Source of the DNA: JALZMG01 sp963739975
GTDB lineage: Bacteria > Actinomycetota > Acidimicrobiia > Acidimicrobiales > Ilumatobacteraceae
Length of the DNA: 64,000 nt
Assembly (NCBI GenBank): GCA_963739975.1
Contig: CAVUCK010000017.1
Coordinates: 124,001 to 188,000 of the forward strand
Reading direction: 5' to 3'
Positions 17,661-27,133 of this stretch are shown one piece after another. A model generated the notes under the pieces. That model had not been told where the DNA came from. It did not search any database and saw nothing but the letters and a program-made list of their open reading frames with translations. The translations under genes were made by a program, and so were the position numbers. The stretch's first letter is position 1, and every line of letters begins with the position of its first letter.

Positions 17661-20044
17661 GTGTTCATGGCGGCGGCGTGGCTGTGGGCCCGCTCGGACT
17701 GGCGCCGGCGGTGGACGTCCTTGGCGCTGCTCGCCGCGCTTGTCGCAGTGGCCGGTGGTGTGGCGATCGGCGCGGTGGCGGGAGCCCGCCGTGCCGACAC
17801 CGCGTTCGCCCGCTTCGTCGACCAGACCGGCGATCCCGAGCTGACGGCAAGCTCGATCGACAACCCGGAGTCGTGGTCCCCGGGTCAACTGGAGCGGGAC
17901 GGGCCCGCGTTCGCGCAGGCAGTTGCGCTGCCGGGCGTCACGCACGGAGAACGCTTCGCGGCATTCGCCGTGGCCGCCGGCGACTCTCCCAGCTTCTTCA
18001 GCCTCGCCCTCGTCGAGGAGGGTGGACAACCCGATCGCCCCTTCCTCGTCGCCGGTCGAGTCTTCGACGTCGACAACCCGACGGAGGTGATGGTCAACGA
18101 AGCGGCGGCACAGCTGCACGGTGTCGATGCCGGCGACCAGCTCGAGTTGCGCTCGGTCGGCTGGGGTCGCGTCGGCGAGTACCTGGAACGGGCCGGCGAG
18201 TTCATCGAGCCTGATGGCCCAGAGCTCACGGTCACGGTGACCGGTGTCAACCGTGACGCCTTCGATATCGCCCAGCAAGACGACCCCTTCGTCCTGCTCT
18301 CCCCGGCGTTCGCACGCCAGTACAGCGACCAGATCGTCAACTGCCCGTGCATCAGCCTCTTCGATGTCGAGGCGGGACGTGACGACGAGGTGCTCTCGAG
18401 TCTCGAGCCCATCTACGGACCGCTCGGCAATCAGGTCGGCCGGGAGGAGGATGGCCGCCTGCCCGAGCAGATCGCCAAAGGGATCGACGTCGAGGTCAAC
18501 GCACTGCTGCTGCTCGCCGCGGCCGCCGGGGTGGCAGGGTTGATCGTCGTCGCCCAGGCGATGGCTCGCCAGACCGCCGACGGCGCCGCCGAGCGCCAGA
18601 CCGGCACCGCGCTCGGCGCGTCGGTGGGCCAGCTGACGGCGGCCGCCGCGCTGTCGATGGCGCCTGCAGTCGTCGCCGGAGCGCTCGGCGCGATGGCGGT
18701 GGCCGTCGCGCTGAGCCCGTTGGCCCCGCGGGCCTGGCGCAGCGGGCCGAAGTCGATCCCGGCGTGTGGATCGACCCGCTGGCCATTGGCATCGGGTTCG
18801 CGGCCGTCGTCGCGCTGTGCGCCGTCCCGCTCATGGTCGTCGCCCGTCGGGCGGCACACCGACCGCGCGCTGAGGTGCCGCACCTGGCGGCGCTGCCGGC
18901 CGGCCTGGGTGCTGCGGGGCTGCTCGGGGTGGCCTTCGCCGTCCGTCCTGGGCGACGTGGTCGCGCGGCGACCAGCGCCGCCCTGGTGGCGACGGCGATC
19001 GGCGTGGCCGGCGTCCTCGCCGTGTGGACGTTTGAGGCCGGCCGCGACCGGCTGTTCACCGACGGCCGGCTGTTCGGCGTCGACGCCGACCTGCTGTGGC
19101 AGGGGCCGGTGGAGGAGGTCGACAAGGCGGTGGCGGCAGCGGGCGAGACGCCGGGCATCGAGGCCGTCGGCGTGCGCCAGCGGTTGGACGTCGAGCTGCA
19201 CCTGGCTGCCCCCGGCGGCACCACCAGCGGCTTCGCCGGCGCCGTCGACGCCCGCGTCGGCTGGGCCGGTCCGACGATCGTCGAGGGTCGCGCCGCTCGC
19301 CGTCCGGGTGAGGTGGCTTTGGGCGGCCAGCTGCTGGACGAGCTCGGCGTCGCGCTCGGTGAGCCCGTTGACGTCGCCTCGCCGGTGGGGCGGACGACGT
19401 TGACCGTTGTCGGCGAGGTCGTCGCGTGGGAGACGGACGAGATCGATCGGGGTGTCGAGATGGCGCCCGACGGGCTGGCTGCGCTGGCCGGCACCGTCTG
19501 CGGCCCCGAGTGCGCGCCCGGCATGGACGTCGTGCTGGCGCGATCGACCGACGGCGATGTCGGGACGAGCGCGCGGGCCGCGCTGGCCCCGCTGCGTTTC
19601 GCGCCGATCCCGCTGCCGTCGGAGTTGGACAACCTGGAGCAGGCCGGCGGGCTGCCCTGGGTACTGGCCGCGTTCCTCGCGCTGCTCGGGCTCGGCGGGT
19701 TGCTGCACGCTCTGGTCACCGTCGTGCGGCGCCGGCGGCGCGACGTGGTGATCGCTCGCGCTCTTGGGCTGTCGACCGCAGGGGCGCGAGCGACGACGCG
19801 GTGGTCGGCGATGACGATGGTGGCGATCGGCATCGTGGTCGGCATCCCGCTCGGCGTGGCGGTCGGGCGGCTGGCGTGGGCGGCGACGGCCCGCCAGCTC
19901 GGCGCGCTCGTCGAGCAGGCCCCGCCGTGGTGGGCGGCCGTCGTCGTCGCCGCCGGCGCGGTCGCCGTGACCCTGGCCCTGACCGAGCTGCTCGCCCGCC
20001 GCGCCGCCGCCGCGCGACTTTCCGAGACCCTGCGCGCCGAGTAG
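17661..20044 (+). CDS. Large FtsX/MacB-type ABC permease (4), frameshifted
   Basis: Opens with MAAAWLWARSDWRRRW (ATG 17667 or 17661), like the paralogues. The first frame is conserved to about 18730, then becomes Arg/Pro/Ser-rich noise ending at 19403. The second half (DPGVWIDPLAIGIGF... to SETLRAE) continues in another frame to 20044. Restoring one G in the run at 18730-18732 gives PRGLAQRAEVDPGVW, which matches the paralogues (for example PRGVARLAEPDPGW at 10713). The repaired protein is about 795 aa with eight membrane segments. The lesion is either a missing base in the assembly or a recent inactivation; the second half shows no other decay. Confidence 0.82.
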
Positions 20045-20178
20045 CGGGGAGGAGCCCGCTCCAGCCTTCGGCCGGTCACGGCGCCGTCGCCGCGGCGGGC
20101 GGTGTGGCTGCCACCACCGGTGGCGCCAGTGGCAGCGCCCTTGCCTGATCAGCGCTGTTGGTGTCGACTGTGAGCAGC

Positions 20179-22335
20179 ATGACGACCGTCGTCGAACCGT
20201 CCGCGGCTGTCGCCGCGCCCGCCAACCTGGCGCCGGCCTTCGCGCCGCTGCGCCCGGCGTGGTGCCTGCTCGCCGTCCCGGTTGCCGGCGCCCTTGCGGT
20301 GGCCGGTCTGTGGGTGGCGGCGACGGACGATCCGCTGGCCGTCGAGCTGGTGCGCCCGGCCGTCGTGGCCGTGTGGGCCCTCGCCGGGTTGATGCTCGGG
20401 CTGCGGCGGCGCCACGACCGGCTGGCGCCGATCGTGTTGGCCGGCGCCATCGTCGGCGGCGTCGGCACCCTGGCGGCGGCGGTCGTCGAGCACCGCACGC
20501 TCACTGGATCGGTGGCGTGGGCCTGGGACCTGGCGTTGCGCCTGTCGGCCGCGCTGCTCCCGGCGATCGCCATGCACCTGCTGTTCGGGCTCGCCGACGG
20601 GCGCCTCGCCACGTCCGTGCGCCGGCGGGCCGTTGCCGCCGGGTACGTCGTGGCCCTCGCCGTCGGGGTCGGGACGATGGCCGACCGGGAGCAGGTGACG
20701 GTCTGGCCGCTCGTCGTGCTCTGGGCGGCGGCGCTCGGCTTCGGCATGTACGCCAGCCACGTCCGGTACGTCAAGGCCGGCGCCATCGACCGGCGGCGCA
20801 TGCAGTGGGTCGGCTGGGGCATGGCCGTGGCCACGGAGTCGGCACTGGTCGTCGTGGCGTTGCGCCTCTTGACGGACTGGCCGCAGCAGCCCGGAGCCGT
20901 CGCCCTCGGCCTCACCGGCCTCATCCCGCTGGCCCTCGCCCTCGGTGCGCTGCCAGGGATGGTGACACGGGTCGATCGCCTGCTCACCCACACGGTCGAG
21001 ATGGCCGGCCTCACGGCGCTCGTCGTCGCCGTCTACGTCATCGTCGTCATCGGGCTCGGGCGCACGCCGGCCGACGGCGAGCGAGCGCTCCTGCTCCTGT
21101 CGATGCTCGCCGCGGGCGTCTGCGCCCTGCTCTACCTGCCGGCCCGGCGTCGGCTGACCGAGCGGGCCAACCGGCTGGTGTACGGCGAGCGGTTCTCGCC
21201 GGACGAGCTGTTGCGCACGTTCGGCCAGCGGTTGACCCGATCCATCCCGATGGACGAGCTGCTGCTGCAGCTGACCGAGAGCTTGCGCAAGGCGATGGTC
21301 CTCGTGTCGGCGGAGGTGTGGACGGGCCAGCAGGGCCGTTACGAGCTGGCCGCCGGTGTGCCGCACCGCGACGCGCCGACCGTCCACATCGGCGCCAAGG
21401 AGTCGGCGGTCGTCGCCCGGGCCGGCGTCAGCGGCGGGACGTGGCTCGACGTGTGGATCCCGGCGATCGTCGGCGCCCAGGGATCGAGCGCGATGCGCCT
21501 GGCGCCCGTCGCCCACGCCGGCGAGCTGCTCGGGTTCATCACGGTCACGAGGCGCCACGACGGTGAGGCCTTCACCGAGTCGGAGGACCGCGTGCTGACG
21601 GACCTGGCCCGGCAGGTGGCGCTGGCGCTGCACAACATGCAGCTCGACGCTGCGCTGCAGGCCAGCCTCGACGAGCTGCAGCTGCGCAACCGCGAGCTGC
21701 AGCAGTCGCGGGCCCGCATCGTGGCCGCCGGCGACGCCGAGCGGCGCAAGCTCGAGCGCAACCTGCACGACGGCGCCCAGCAGCACCTGGTTGCGCTCGC
21801 CGTCAAGGTGCGCCTGACGCGCGACGCCGTGGAGGACGACCCCGCCGACGCCATCGCCATGCTCGACGAGATCAAGGGCAACGTGCAGGACGCCATCCAG
21901 GAGCTGCGGGCGCTGGCCCACGGCATCTTCCCGCCGCTGCTCGTGTCGGGCGGGTTGACGGAGGCGCTGCCGGCGGCGGCGACGCGGGCGGCGCTGCCGA
22001 CGACGGTCGACTTGGCCGGGATCGCTCGCTACTCGCCCGACATGGAAGCGGCGGTCTACTTCTGCGTGCTCGAGGCGTTGCAGAACGCCGGCAAGCACGC
22101 CGGGGAGGGCGCGATGGCCACGGTCACCGTCCGGGCGACGGACGGCGCCCTGGCGTTCGAGGTGGCCGATGATGGTGCCGGGTTCGTCGCCGACGGCGCC
22201 GCCGCCGAGGGGCACGGGTTCGTCAACATGGCCGACCGCCTCGGGGCCTTCGGCGGCGTTGTGCGGGTGCGGTCGGCGCCCGGGCAGGGGACGACGGTCA
22301 GTGGCACACTGCCGCTGACCGTCGCGGCCGCGTGA
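20179..22335 (+). CDS. NarL-family sensor histidine kinase with GAF domain
   Basis: 718 aa from ATG 20179 (GTG 20158/20170 are alternatives). Residues 1-310 hold about eight membrane segments, 370-500 a GAF-like domain (ESLRKAMVLVSAEVW ... FTESEDRVLTDLARQVALALHN), then a coiled stretch and the HisKA_3 dimerisation motif ERRKLERNLHDGAQQHL with phosphoacceptor H530, and a C-terminal HATPase with an N-box (YFCVLEALQNAGKHAG) and G-box (VADDGAGF). It should phosphorylate a NarL/LuxR-type regulator: candidates are the products of 23838, 23373 and the receiver-cyclase at 8544, whose receivers resemble each other. The membrane part suggests sensing of envelope or small hydrophobic signals. Confidence 0.92.
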   Translation: MTTVVEPSAAVAAPANLAPAFAPLRPAWCLLAVPVAGALAVAGLWVAATDDPLAVELVRPAVVAVWALAGLMLGLRRRHDRLAPIVLAGAIVGGVGTLAAAVVEHRTLTGSVAWAWDLALRLSAALLPAIAMHLLFGLADGRLATSVRRRAVAAGYVVALAVGVGTMADREQVTVWPLVVLWAAALGFGMYASHVRYVKAGAIDRRRMQWVGWGMAVATESALVVVALRLLTDWPQQPGAVALGLTGLIPLALALGALPGMVTRVDRLLTHTVEMAGLTALVVAVYVIVVIGLGRTPADGERALLLLSMLAAGVCALLYLPARRRLTERANRLVYGERFSPDELLRTFGQRLTRSIPMDELLLQLTESLRKAMVLVSAEVWTGQQGRYELAAGVPHRDAPTVHIGAKESAVVARAGVSGGTWLDVWIPAIVGAQGSSAMRLAPVAHAGELLGFITVTRRHDGEAFTESEDRVLTDLARQVALALHNMQLDAALQASLDELQLRNRELQQSRARIVAAGDAERRKLERNLHDGAQQHLVALAVKVRLTRDAVEDDPADAIAMLDEIKGNVQDAIQELRALAHGIFPPLLVSGGLTEALPAAATRAALPTTVDLAGIARYSPDMEAAVYFCVLEALQNAGKHAGEGAMATVTVRATDGALAFEVADDGAGFVADGAAAEGHGFVNMADRLGAFGGVVRVRSAPGQGTTVSGTLPLTVAAA

Positions 22336-22419
22336 GCGAGCGACTGTCCGAGGGAGCGAGTCTTCGAGCGAGCGAGGCAATCGACAACTTCGAGCGAGCG
22401 AACCATCAAGCACGGTCTT

Positions 22420-22485
22420 CGGCTCATTGGTGCACCAACCCCACGCTTGGCTCGTCGCACGACGACAGGGTGCACCAATGAGCCG
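22420..22485. repeat. Hairpin with 17-bp perfect arms (GGTGCACC type)
   Basis: The arms at 22420-22436 and 22469-22485 contain GGCTCATTGGTGCACC and its exact complement, with a 32-base loop. It follows a GAGCGAGCG-rich stretch (22331-22403) after the kinase gene and covers a possible upstream start (ATG 22478) of the next gene. It may be a terminator or a member of the dispersed palindrome set seen at 54899 and 63009. Confidence 0.75.
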
Positions 22486-22513
22486 GCCGGCGACTCGACC
22501 GCAAGGGGGCTCC

Positions 22514-23335
22514 GTGGCCGACGACGACCTGGCTGACTTCGAACGCACGACGTTCGCCCACGGGGGTCGGGAGCGGGCGATCTTCCGCCAGGGTCAGGGC
22601 CCGGCGGTGATTGTGATCGCCGAGCTGCCCGGTATCACCCCGAAGGTCGCCGGCTTCGCCCGGCGGGTCTCGGCGATCGGTTGCACGGCGGTGATGCCCC
22701 ACCTGTTCGGCGTTCCCGGCAAGGACCCGACGGCGAACGGCAAGGTGCGCGGGCTCGCCTACGGGCTGTCGTCCTTCGTCCCGGCCTGCATCAGCCGCGA
22801 GTTCGCGACGTGGGCGACGAACCAGACCTCGCCGGTCGTCTCGTGGCTGCGGGCACTCGCCGCCGACGAGCACCGACGGTCCGGGGGACCGGGCGTCGGC
22901 GCCGTCGGCATGTGCTTCACCGGCGGCTTCGTCCTGGCCATGGCGACCGACCCGAGCGTGCTGGCGCCGGTGATGTCGCAGCCATCCCTGCCGTTCGCCG
23001 CGACGAGCAAGCAGCGGCGCTCGATCGACTGCTCGCCGAGCGATCTCGACGTCGTGGCCCAGCGGTGCGCCGCCGAGGGCCTGCAGGTGCTCGGTCTGCG
23101 CTTCCGCGGGGATCGCCTGGCGCCGGCCGAACGCTTCGCCTACCTCCGCGAGCGGCTGGGCGACGCCTTCGTGGCCGTCGAGCTGGACGACGCGTCGGCC
23201 AACCCCGACGCCGAGATGAAGCCGCACTCCGTGCTCACCGAGCACCTCGTCGATGAGCCGGGCCAACCGACGCGAGCGGCGCTGGATCAAGTCCTCGACC
23301 TCTTCCGCCGCCACCTGCTCGCCGACGGCGTGTGA
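22514..23335 (+). CDS. Dienelactone hydrolase family protein
   Basis: 273 aa from GTG 22514, chosen because AAGGGGG lies about seven bases upstream; ATG 22478 falls inside a hairpin. The fold is alpha/beta hydrolase with the dienelactone hydrolase nucleophile elbow GAVGMCFTGGFVLA (Cys134 instead of Ser). The early VIVIAELPGITP region and the late KPHSVLTEHLVD histidine fit the Cys-His-Asp triad. Family members hydrolyse dienelactone in chloroaromatic degradation or act on other small esters; no aromatic pathway genes are near, so the substrate is open. Confidence 0.88.
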   Translation: MADDDLADFERTTFAHGGRERAIFRQGQGPAVIVIAELPGITPKVAGFARRVSAIGCTAVMPHLFGVPGKDPTANGKVRGLAYGLSSFVPACISREFATWATNQTSPVVSWLRALAADEHRRSGGPGVGAVGMCFTGGFVLAMATDPSVLAPVMSQPSLPFAATSKQRRSIDCSPSDLDVVAQRCAAEGLQVLGLRFRGDRLAPAERFAYLRERLGDAFVAVELDDASANPDAEMKPHSVLTEHLVDEPGQPTRAALDQVLDLFRRHLLADGV

Positions 23336-23373
23336 GAACGGATCGGTGCCAGATCTGACGTCGGGTCCGTTCT
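23335..23373. terminator. Bidirectional hairpin terminator
   Basis: AGAACGGA at 23335-23342 pairs with TCCGTTCT at 23366-23373, with a wobble extension. It lies exactly between the stop of the hydrolase gene (23333-23335) and the stop of the converging response regulator (23373-23375), as expected of a shared terminator in a high-GC genome. Confidence 0.6.
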
Positions 23374-23774
23374 TACTCGCGGGTGGGGGTGGGCCAGTCG
23401 GGGTCGCCGCCGGCCTCCCAGAGGCGCCGGACGACTCGTGGCGACAGCTCGTCCTTGTTGACGTAGGCCATCGCCCCACTGGTGCGGGCGCCCGGTGGCA
23501 GGTCGTCGAGGGCGTACGTGGACACCAGGATCACCTTGGTCGCCGGGTTGGCGTCGACGATCAGGCGGGTGGCGTCGATCCCGTTGAGCGCACCCATGTT
23601 GATGTCCATCAGCACGAGGTCGGGCTGCAGTTGAGCACTCGTCGACACGGCGTCTTCCCCGGACTCCACCTCGGCGACGAGGTCGAACCCGTCGACGCGG
23701 CTGAGCACGGCGCGGGCGGCGTCTCGGAACGGCGACTGGTCGTCGACGATCATCACGCTGACGCGCTCGGCCAC
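23373..23774 (-). CDS. Single-domain response regulator
   Basis: 133 aa forming only a receiver domain: VSVMIVDDQ acidic pair, phosphoacceptor D57 in LVLMDINM, Ser/Thr in VILVSTYAL, and Lys in AYVNKDELS. There is no output domain, so it is CheY-like: it would pass the signal on by protein contact or act as a phosphate sink. It lies 63 bases downstream of the LuxR-type regulator on the same strand, so both may be one unit working with the histidine kinase at 20179. Confidence 0.88.
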   Translation of the reverse strand: MAERVSVMIVDDQSPFRDAARAVLSRVDGFDLVAEVESGEDAVSTSAQLQPDLVLMDINMGALNGIDATRLIVDANPATKVILVSTYALDDLPPGARTSGAMAYVNKDELSPRVVRRLWEAGGDPDWPTPTRE

Positions 23775-23837
23775 GGGTCCATCCTCGCGCCCGACGAGCC
23801 AGCCGACGAGCGTGCCACCACCCGACGACGAGTGCGG

Positions 23838-24506
23838 TCAGCCACCCTCGGCGGCGAGGTACACGAGCACCGCCTTGACCCGCCGATTGACGTCGGGCTC
23901 CTCGGTGAGGTGGAGCTTGGAGAAGATCGAGTTGATGTGCTTCTCCACGGCTCGCTCGCTGAGGATCAGCGTGGCGGCGATCGCCGCGTTGCTCTTGCCC
24001 TGGGCCATCTCGCTGAGGATCTGGCGCTCCCGCGGGGTCAGCCGTTCGATCGGTGAGGCCGCCGTGCGGGCGCGGGCGTTGACGAGCTCCTCGACCACCT
24101 TCGGGTCGATGACCGAGCCGCCCCGGGCAACCGTGCGCACGGCATCGGCGAGGTCGTCGGCGTCGGCGACGCGATCCTTGAGGAGGTAGGCGCGGCCGTC
24201 GGAGCCGTGCTCCAGCAGCGCCAGCGCGTAGGACGGCGAGGCGTACTGGCTGAGGACGACGACGCCGGTCTCGGGGTGGCGCTGGCGGATCAGCGCCGCC
24301 GCTCGAATCCCCTCGTCGGTGCCCGTCGGCGGCATCCGGATGTCGGTGATCACCACGTCCGGTGTCTGGGCGTCGACGACGTCGATCAGCTCGTCGAACG
24401 TGCCGGCCACGCCGACCACGGTCAACTGGGACTCGGCGTCGATCAGCCCCGTCACGCCCTGACGGACGAGGTAGTTGTCGTCCGCCACGACGACCCGCAC
24501 CGTCAC
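23838..24506 (-). CDS. NarL/LuxR-type response regulator
   Basis: 222 aa. Receiver at 1-125 with VADDN, phosphoacceptor D55 (VVITDIRMPP) and Lys in AYLLKDRVA; LuxR helix-turn-helix at about 152-215 (LTPRERQILSEMAQGKSNAAIAATLILSERAVEKHINSIFSKL). The receiver is strikingly similar to that of the cyclase at 8544: both have DIRMPP, an EGI.AA..IR..HP.TG block, LSQY..P.YA, GS.G.AYLLKDR and GGS..DP. They probably descend from one regulator, and one kinase may address both. The gene probably forms an operon with the single-domain regulator downstream. Confidence 0.93.
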   Translation of the reverse strand: MTVRVVVADDNYLVRQGVTGLIDAESQLTVVGVAGTFDELIDVVDAQTPDVVITDIRMPPTGTDEGIRAAALIRQRHPETGVVVLSQYASPSYALALLEHGSDGRAYLLKDRVADADDLADAVRTVARGGSVIDPKVVEELVNARARTAASPIERLTPRERQILSEMAQGKSNAAIAATLILSERAVEKHINSIFSKLHLTEEPDVNRRVKAVLVYLAAEGG

Positions 24507-24613
24507 GGCCGCACCCTAACCGGGCGCGGCGGCGCCCCGCCGTCGCCGGGCCGTCCAACTCCCGGCGGCGGCGGGGCGCCTGCTCCTCCCGCTCTGCGTG
24601 TGGCGCTCGCCGA

Positions 24614-25543
24614 TCAGGTGACCGTGAACTCCTGGACCATGCCGAGGACGGCGTGGGGTGGGCCGAGCTCACCCTCCGGCATCGACCCCTCCGGCATCGA
24701 CCCCTCCGGCATCGAACCCTCCGGCATCGAACCCTCCGGCATCGAACCCTCCGGCATCGAGCCTTCCGGCGCCGTGCCCTCGGGACCTTCGCCCGCAGCC
24801 TCCATCTGCTCGGCGACCTCGGGCGTCAGCCCCTGGGGGATGAAGCAGGTGGCGACGTACTTGCCGGGCTCGCTGAGGTCGACGACGGCGAACGATGTCG
24901 TCCCGGGGAAGCCGAAACCGCCGCCGACCGCGGTGATCTTGCTCAAGGCCTCCTCTTCGGGGAGCTCGAGCAGCTCCTGCACGGTCTCGGTGACACCATC
25001 GTTGACGCGGGAGAAGGCGATCTCGTGCAGCTCCTCGCCGGTGTTCTTGAACGTGACGATCGCCGGGCCGGCCTCCACGTCGGCGGGGAGCCCGGTGAAG
25101 GAGTAGTCGGCGCCTTCGACCTCGAGCTCGGTGAAGCCGCAGTTCTCCTTCATGAACGCGATCAGCTCGCCGTAGGGCTCGTCGAAGGCCGGATCGCCGG
25201 GTCCCGATTCGGCGTTGGCGACGACCTCCTCGACGGCCGGCCTGACCTCCTCGGGCGATGCGGCGACGAGCGCCTCGAGCGCCGGGCCGGCGGCCGCAGG
25301 ATCGCCGCTCTGGACCGCCTGCTCGGCGGCCAGCTCGGCCTCGCAGAACGCGGCGACGTCCGACGCCGCTCCGGACCCGCCAGCCGTGGTCTCGGTGGCG
25401 CCAGCGGCGGTGGTGGTCGCCGCAGCCGTCGTCGCCGTGGCGTCGGAACTGCTGTCGTCGTCGCTGCCGCACGCTGCGGCCGCGAAGGTCAAGGTTGCTG
25501 CGGTGAAGGCCAATGCCGCCCGCCTGGGCATGGTGGTGTGCAT
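24614..25543 (-). CDS. Cupredoxin-like lipoprotein with (SMPEG) repeat
   Basis: 309 aa from ATG 25543 (ATG 25531 also possible). The N-terminus is a lipoprotein signal ending AAAAC (Cys25), followed by an acidic/Thr-rich linker. The C-terminal part has a cupredoxin-like pattern: IVTFKNTGEELHEIAF, PGKYVATCFIP and PHAVLGMVQEFTV. The order His...Cys...His-x4-Met equals that of type 1 copper ligands, with the His-x4-Met spacing of plastocyanin. About 63 residues separate the Cys from the second His instead of two, and six of the repeats lie in this loop. Copper binding is therefore inferred, not certain. It would be an extracytoplasmic anchored protein, possibly in electron transfer or copper handling. 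Confidence 0.8.
   Translation of the reverse strand: MHTTMPRRAALAFTAATLTFAAAACGSDDDSSSDATATTAAATTTAAGATETTAGGSGAASDVAAFCEAELAAEQAVQSGDPAAAGPALEALVAASPEEVRPAVEEVVANAESGPGDPAFDEPYGELIAFMKENCGFTELEVEGADYSFTGLPADVEAGPAIVTFKNTGEELHEIAFSRVNDGVTETVQELLELPEEEALSKITAVGGGFGFPGTTSFAVVDLSEPGKYVATCFIPQGLTPEVAEQMEAAGEGPEGTAPEGSMPEGSMPEGSMPEGSMPEGSMPEGSMPEGELGPPHAVLGMVQEFTVT
24671..24760 (-). repeat. Six tandem 15-bp units encoding SMPEG
   Basis: The unit reads TCGATGCCGGAGGGT on the coding strand, with only one variable base between units; a seventh, degenerate unit lies at 24761-24775 (TAPEG). In frame within the cupredoxin-like lipoprotein, in the loop between the presumed Cys and His ligands. Unit number could vary by slippage. 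Confidence 0.95.
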
Positions 25544-25654
25544 GCCCACAAGGGTGGCGGGCCGGGCTGGGCGCGACCACCGTGCTGACCGGCATCTACG
25601 AGGTGGTGGCAGCCCGCCGGTGTGACAGCGGCTGGCGGCGGACAACATGCTCCC

Positions 25655-27130
25655 ATGGCGAACGATCGTGGGCTGGCCCTCGTCACCGGCGCGAGCGGAT
25701 ACGTCGGTGGGCGGCTGGTGCCCGAACTGCTGCGGGCCGGGTGGTCGGTCCGGGCGATGGCCCGCACGGCGACACGGCTGCGCGACTTCCCGTGGATCGG
25801 TGACGTCGAGACGGCGGTCGGCGACGTGACCGACCGCGAGTCGCTGGCCAAGGCCATGGCCGGCGTCGACGTCGCCTTCTACCTGGTCCACTCCATCGGT
25901 TCCGCCCCCTCCTTCGAGGACATCGACCGCTCGGCGGCCGAATCGTTCGCCGAGGTCGCCGCCGAGGCCGGGGTGCGACGCATCGTCTACCTCGGCGGCC
26001 TGGCGCCCGAGGGCGAGGAGCTCTCGGCGCACCTGCGCAGCCGGGAGGAGGTCGGACAGATCCTCCTCCGCAGCGGCGTGCCGACGGCAGTCCTCCAAGC
26101 CGCGGTGATCATCGGCAGCGGCAGCGCCAGCTTCGAGATGCTCCGGCACCTCACCGAGCGGCTCCCCGTCATGGTCGTCCCCAAGTGGGTCGAGACGCGG
26201 ATCCAGCCGATCGCCGTCCGCGACGTGCTGCGCTACCTGGTGGGCGCCGCCGACCTCCCGCCCGACGTCAATCGGGCCTTCGACATCGGTGGCCCTGACG
26301 TGCTCACCTACGAGCAGATGATGCGCGGGTTCGCCCGGGTCGCCGACCTGCCGAAGCGGCGGATGCTGAAGGTCCCCGTTCTCTCGCCGACGCTGTCCAG
26401 CCACTGGGTCGGGTTGATCACGCCCGTACCGGGCGGGCTGGCCCGCCCACTCGTCGAGAGCCTGCGCAACACCGTGGTGTGCCGCGAGCACGACATCACC
26501 CGCTGGGTGCCGGACCCACCCGAAGGGCTGATCGGGTTCGACGAAGCGGTGCGCCTGGCGCTGATGCACATCCGGGACGCCGATGTGGCGACGCACTGGT
26601 CGAACGCCAGCGTCGCCGGGGTGGCCAGCGACCCGCTGCCGACCGACCCGGACTGGGCCGGCGGGTCGCTGTACGTCGACGAGCGCTCGTCGGTCGTCGA
26701 CGTGGCGCCCGAGCGCCTCTGGGCGGTCATCGAGGGGATCGGCGGGACGGCCGGTTGGTACTCGTGGGGGCTGCTGTGGTCCGTGCGCGGGCTGGTCGAC
26801 CGGTTGTGGGGCGGGCCGGGGCTGCGGCGGGGGCGGCGCAACCCCCACGACCTGCAGATCGGCGACGCCCTCGACTTCTGGCGCGTCGAGGAGATCATCG
26901 ACGGCGAGCTGCTGCGGCTGCGGGCCGAGATGAAGGTGCCCGGCCGGGCGTGGCTCGATCTCGGCATCGAGCGCGACGGCGACGGGCGCACGGTGTTCCA
27001 CCAGCGGGCCGTGTTCGCGCCGAAGGGCTTGCTGGGGCGCCTCTACTGGCTGGCGGTGTTCCCGTTCCACGGGCTCGTGTTCGGCGGGATGCAGCGCAAC
27101 ATCGCCGCCCGCGCCGCCCAGGCGGCGTGA
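25655..27130 (+). CDS. NAD(P)-binding SDR-type protein with C-terminal DUF2867/SRPBCC domain
   Basis: 491 aa from ATG 25655 (MANDRGLALVTGASGYVGGRL). Residues 1-290 are an atypical short-chain dehydrogenase/NmrA-like Rossmann domain with the G-x-S-G-x-x-G cofactor motif, AFYLVHSIGS and later YLGGLAP. Residues about 320-485 match the DUF2867 domain (SSVVDVAPERLWAVIEGIGG, GLLWSVRGLVDRLWGGPGLRRGR), a START-like fold. This two-part architecture is common in actinobacteria and is usually annotated as DUF2867-containing oxidoreductase; the substrate is unknown. Faces away from the lipoprotein gene at 24614, with about 110 bases of shared upstream DNA. Confidence 0.9.
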   Translation: MANDRGLALVTGASGYVGGRLVPELLRAGWSVRAMARTATRLRDFPWIGDVETAVGDVTDRESLAKAMAGVDVAFYLVHSIGSAPSFEDIDRSAAESFAEVAAEAGVRRIVYLGGLAPEGEELSAHLRSREEVGQILLRSGVPTAVLQAAVIIGSGSASFEMLRHLTERLPVMVVPKWVETRIQPIAVRDVLRYLVGAADLPPDVNRAFDIGGPDVLTYEQMMRGFARVADLPKRRMLKVPVLSPTLSSHWVGLITPVPGGLARPLVESLRNTVVCREHDITRWVPDPPEGLIGFDEAVRLALMHIRDADVATHWSNASVAGVASDPLPTDPDWAGGSLYVDERSSVVDVAPERLWAVIEGIGGTAGWYSWGLLWSVRGLVDRLWGGPGLRRGRRNPHDLQIGDALDFWRVEEIIDGELLRLRAEMKVPGRAWLDLGIERDGDGRTVFHQRAVFAPKGLLGRLYWLAVFPFHGLVFGGMQRNIAARAAQAA

Positions 27131-27133
27131 CCG

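Noticed and set aside
24614..27070. Long open frame of 818 codons on the minus strand through the SDR gene
   Set aside because: Only its last 309 codons are the cupredoxin-like lipoprotein; the rest is the antisense shadow of the SDR gene, rich in Arg, Gly and His with no family match.
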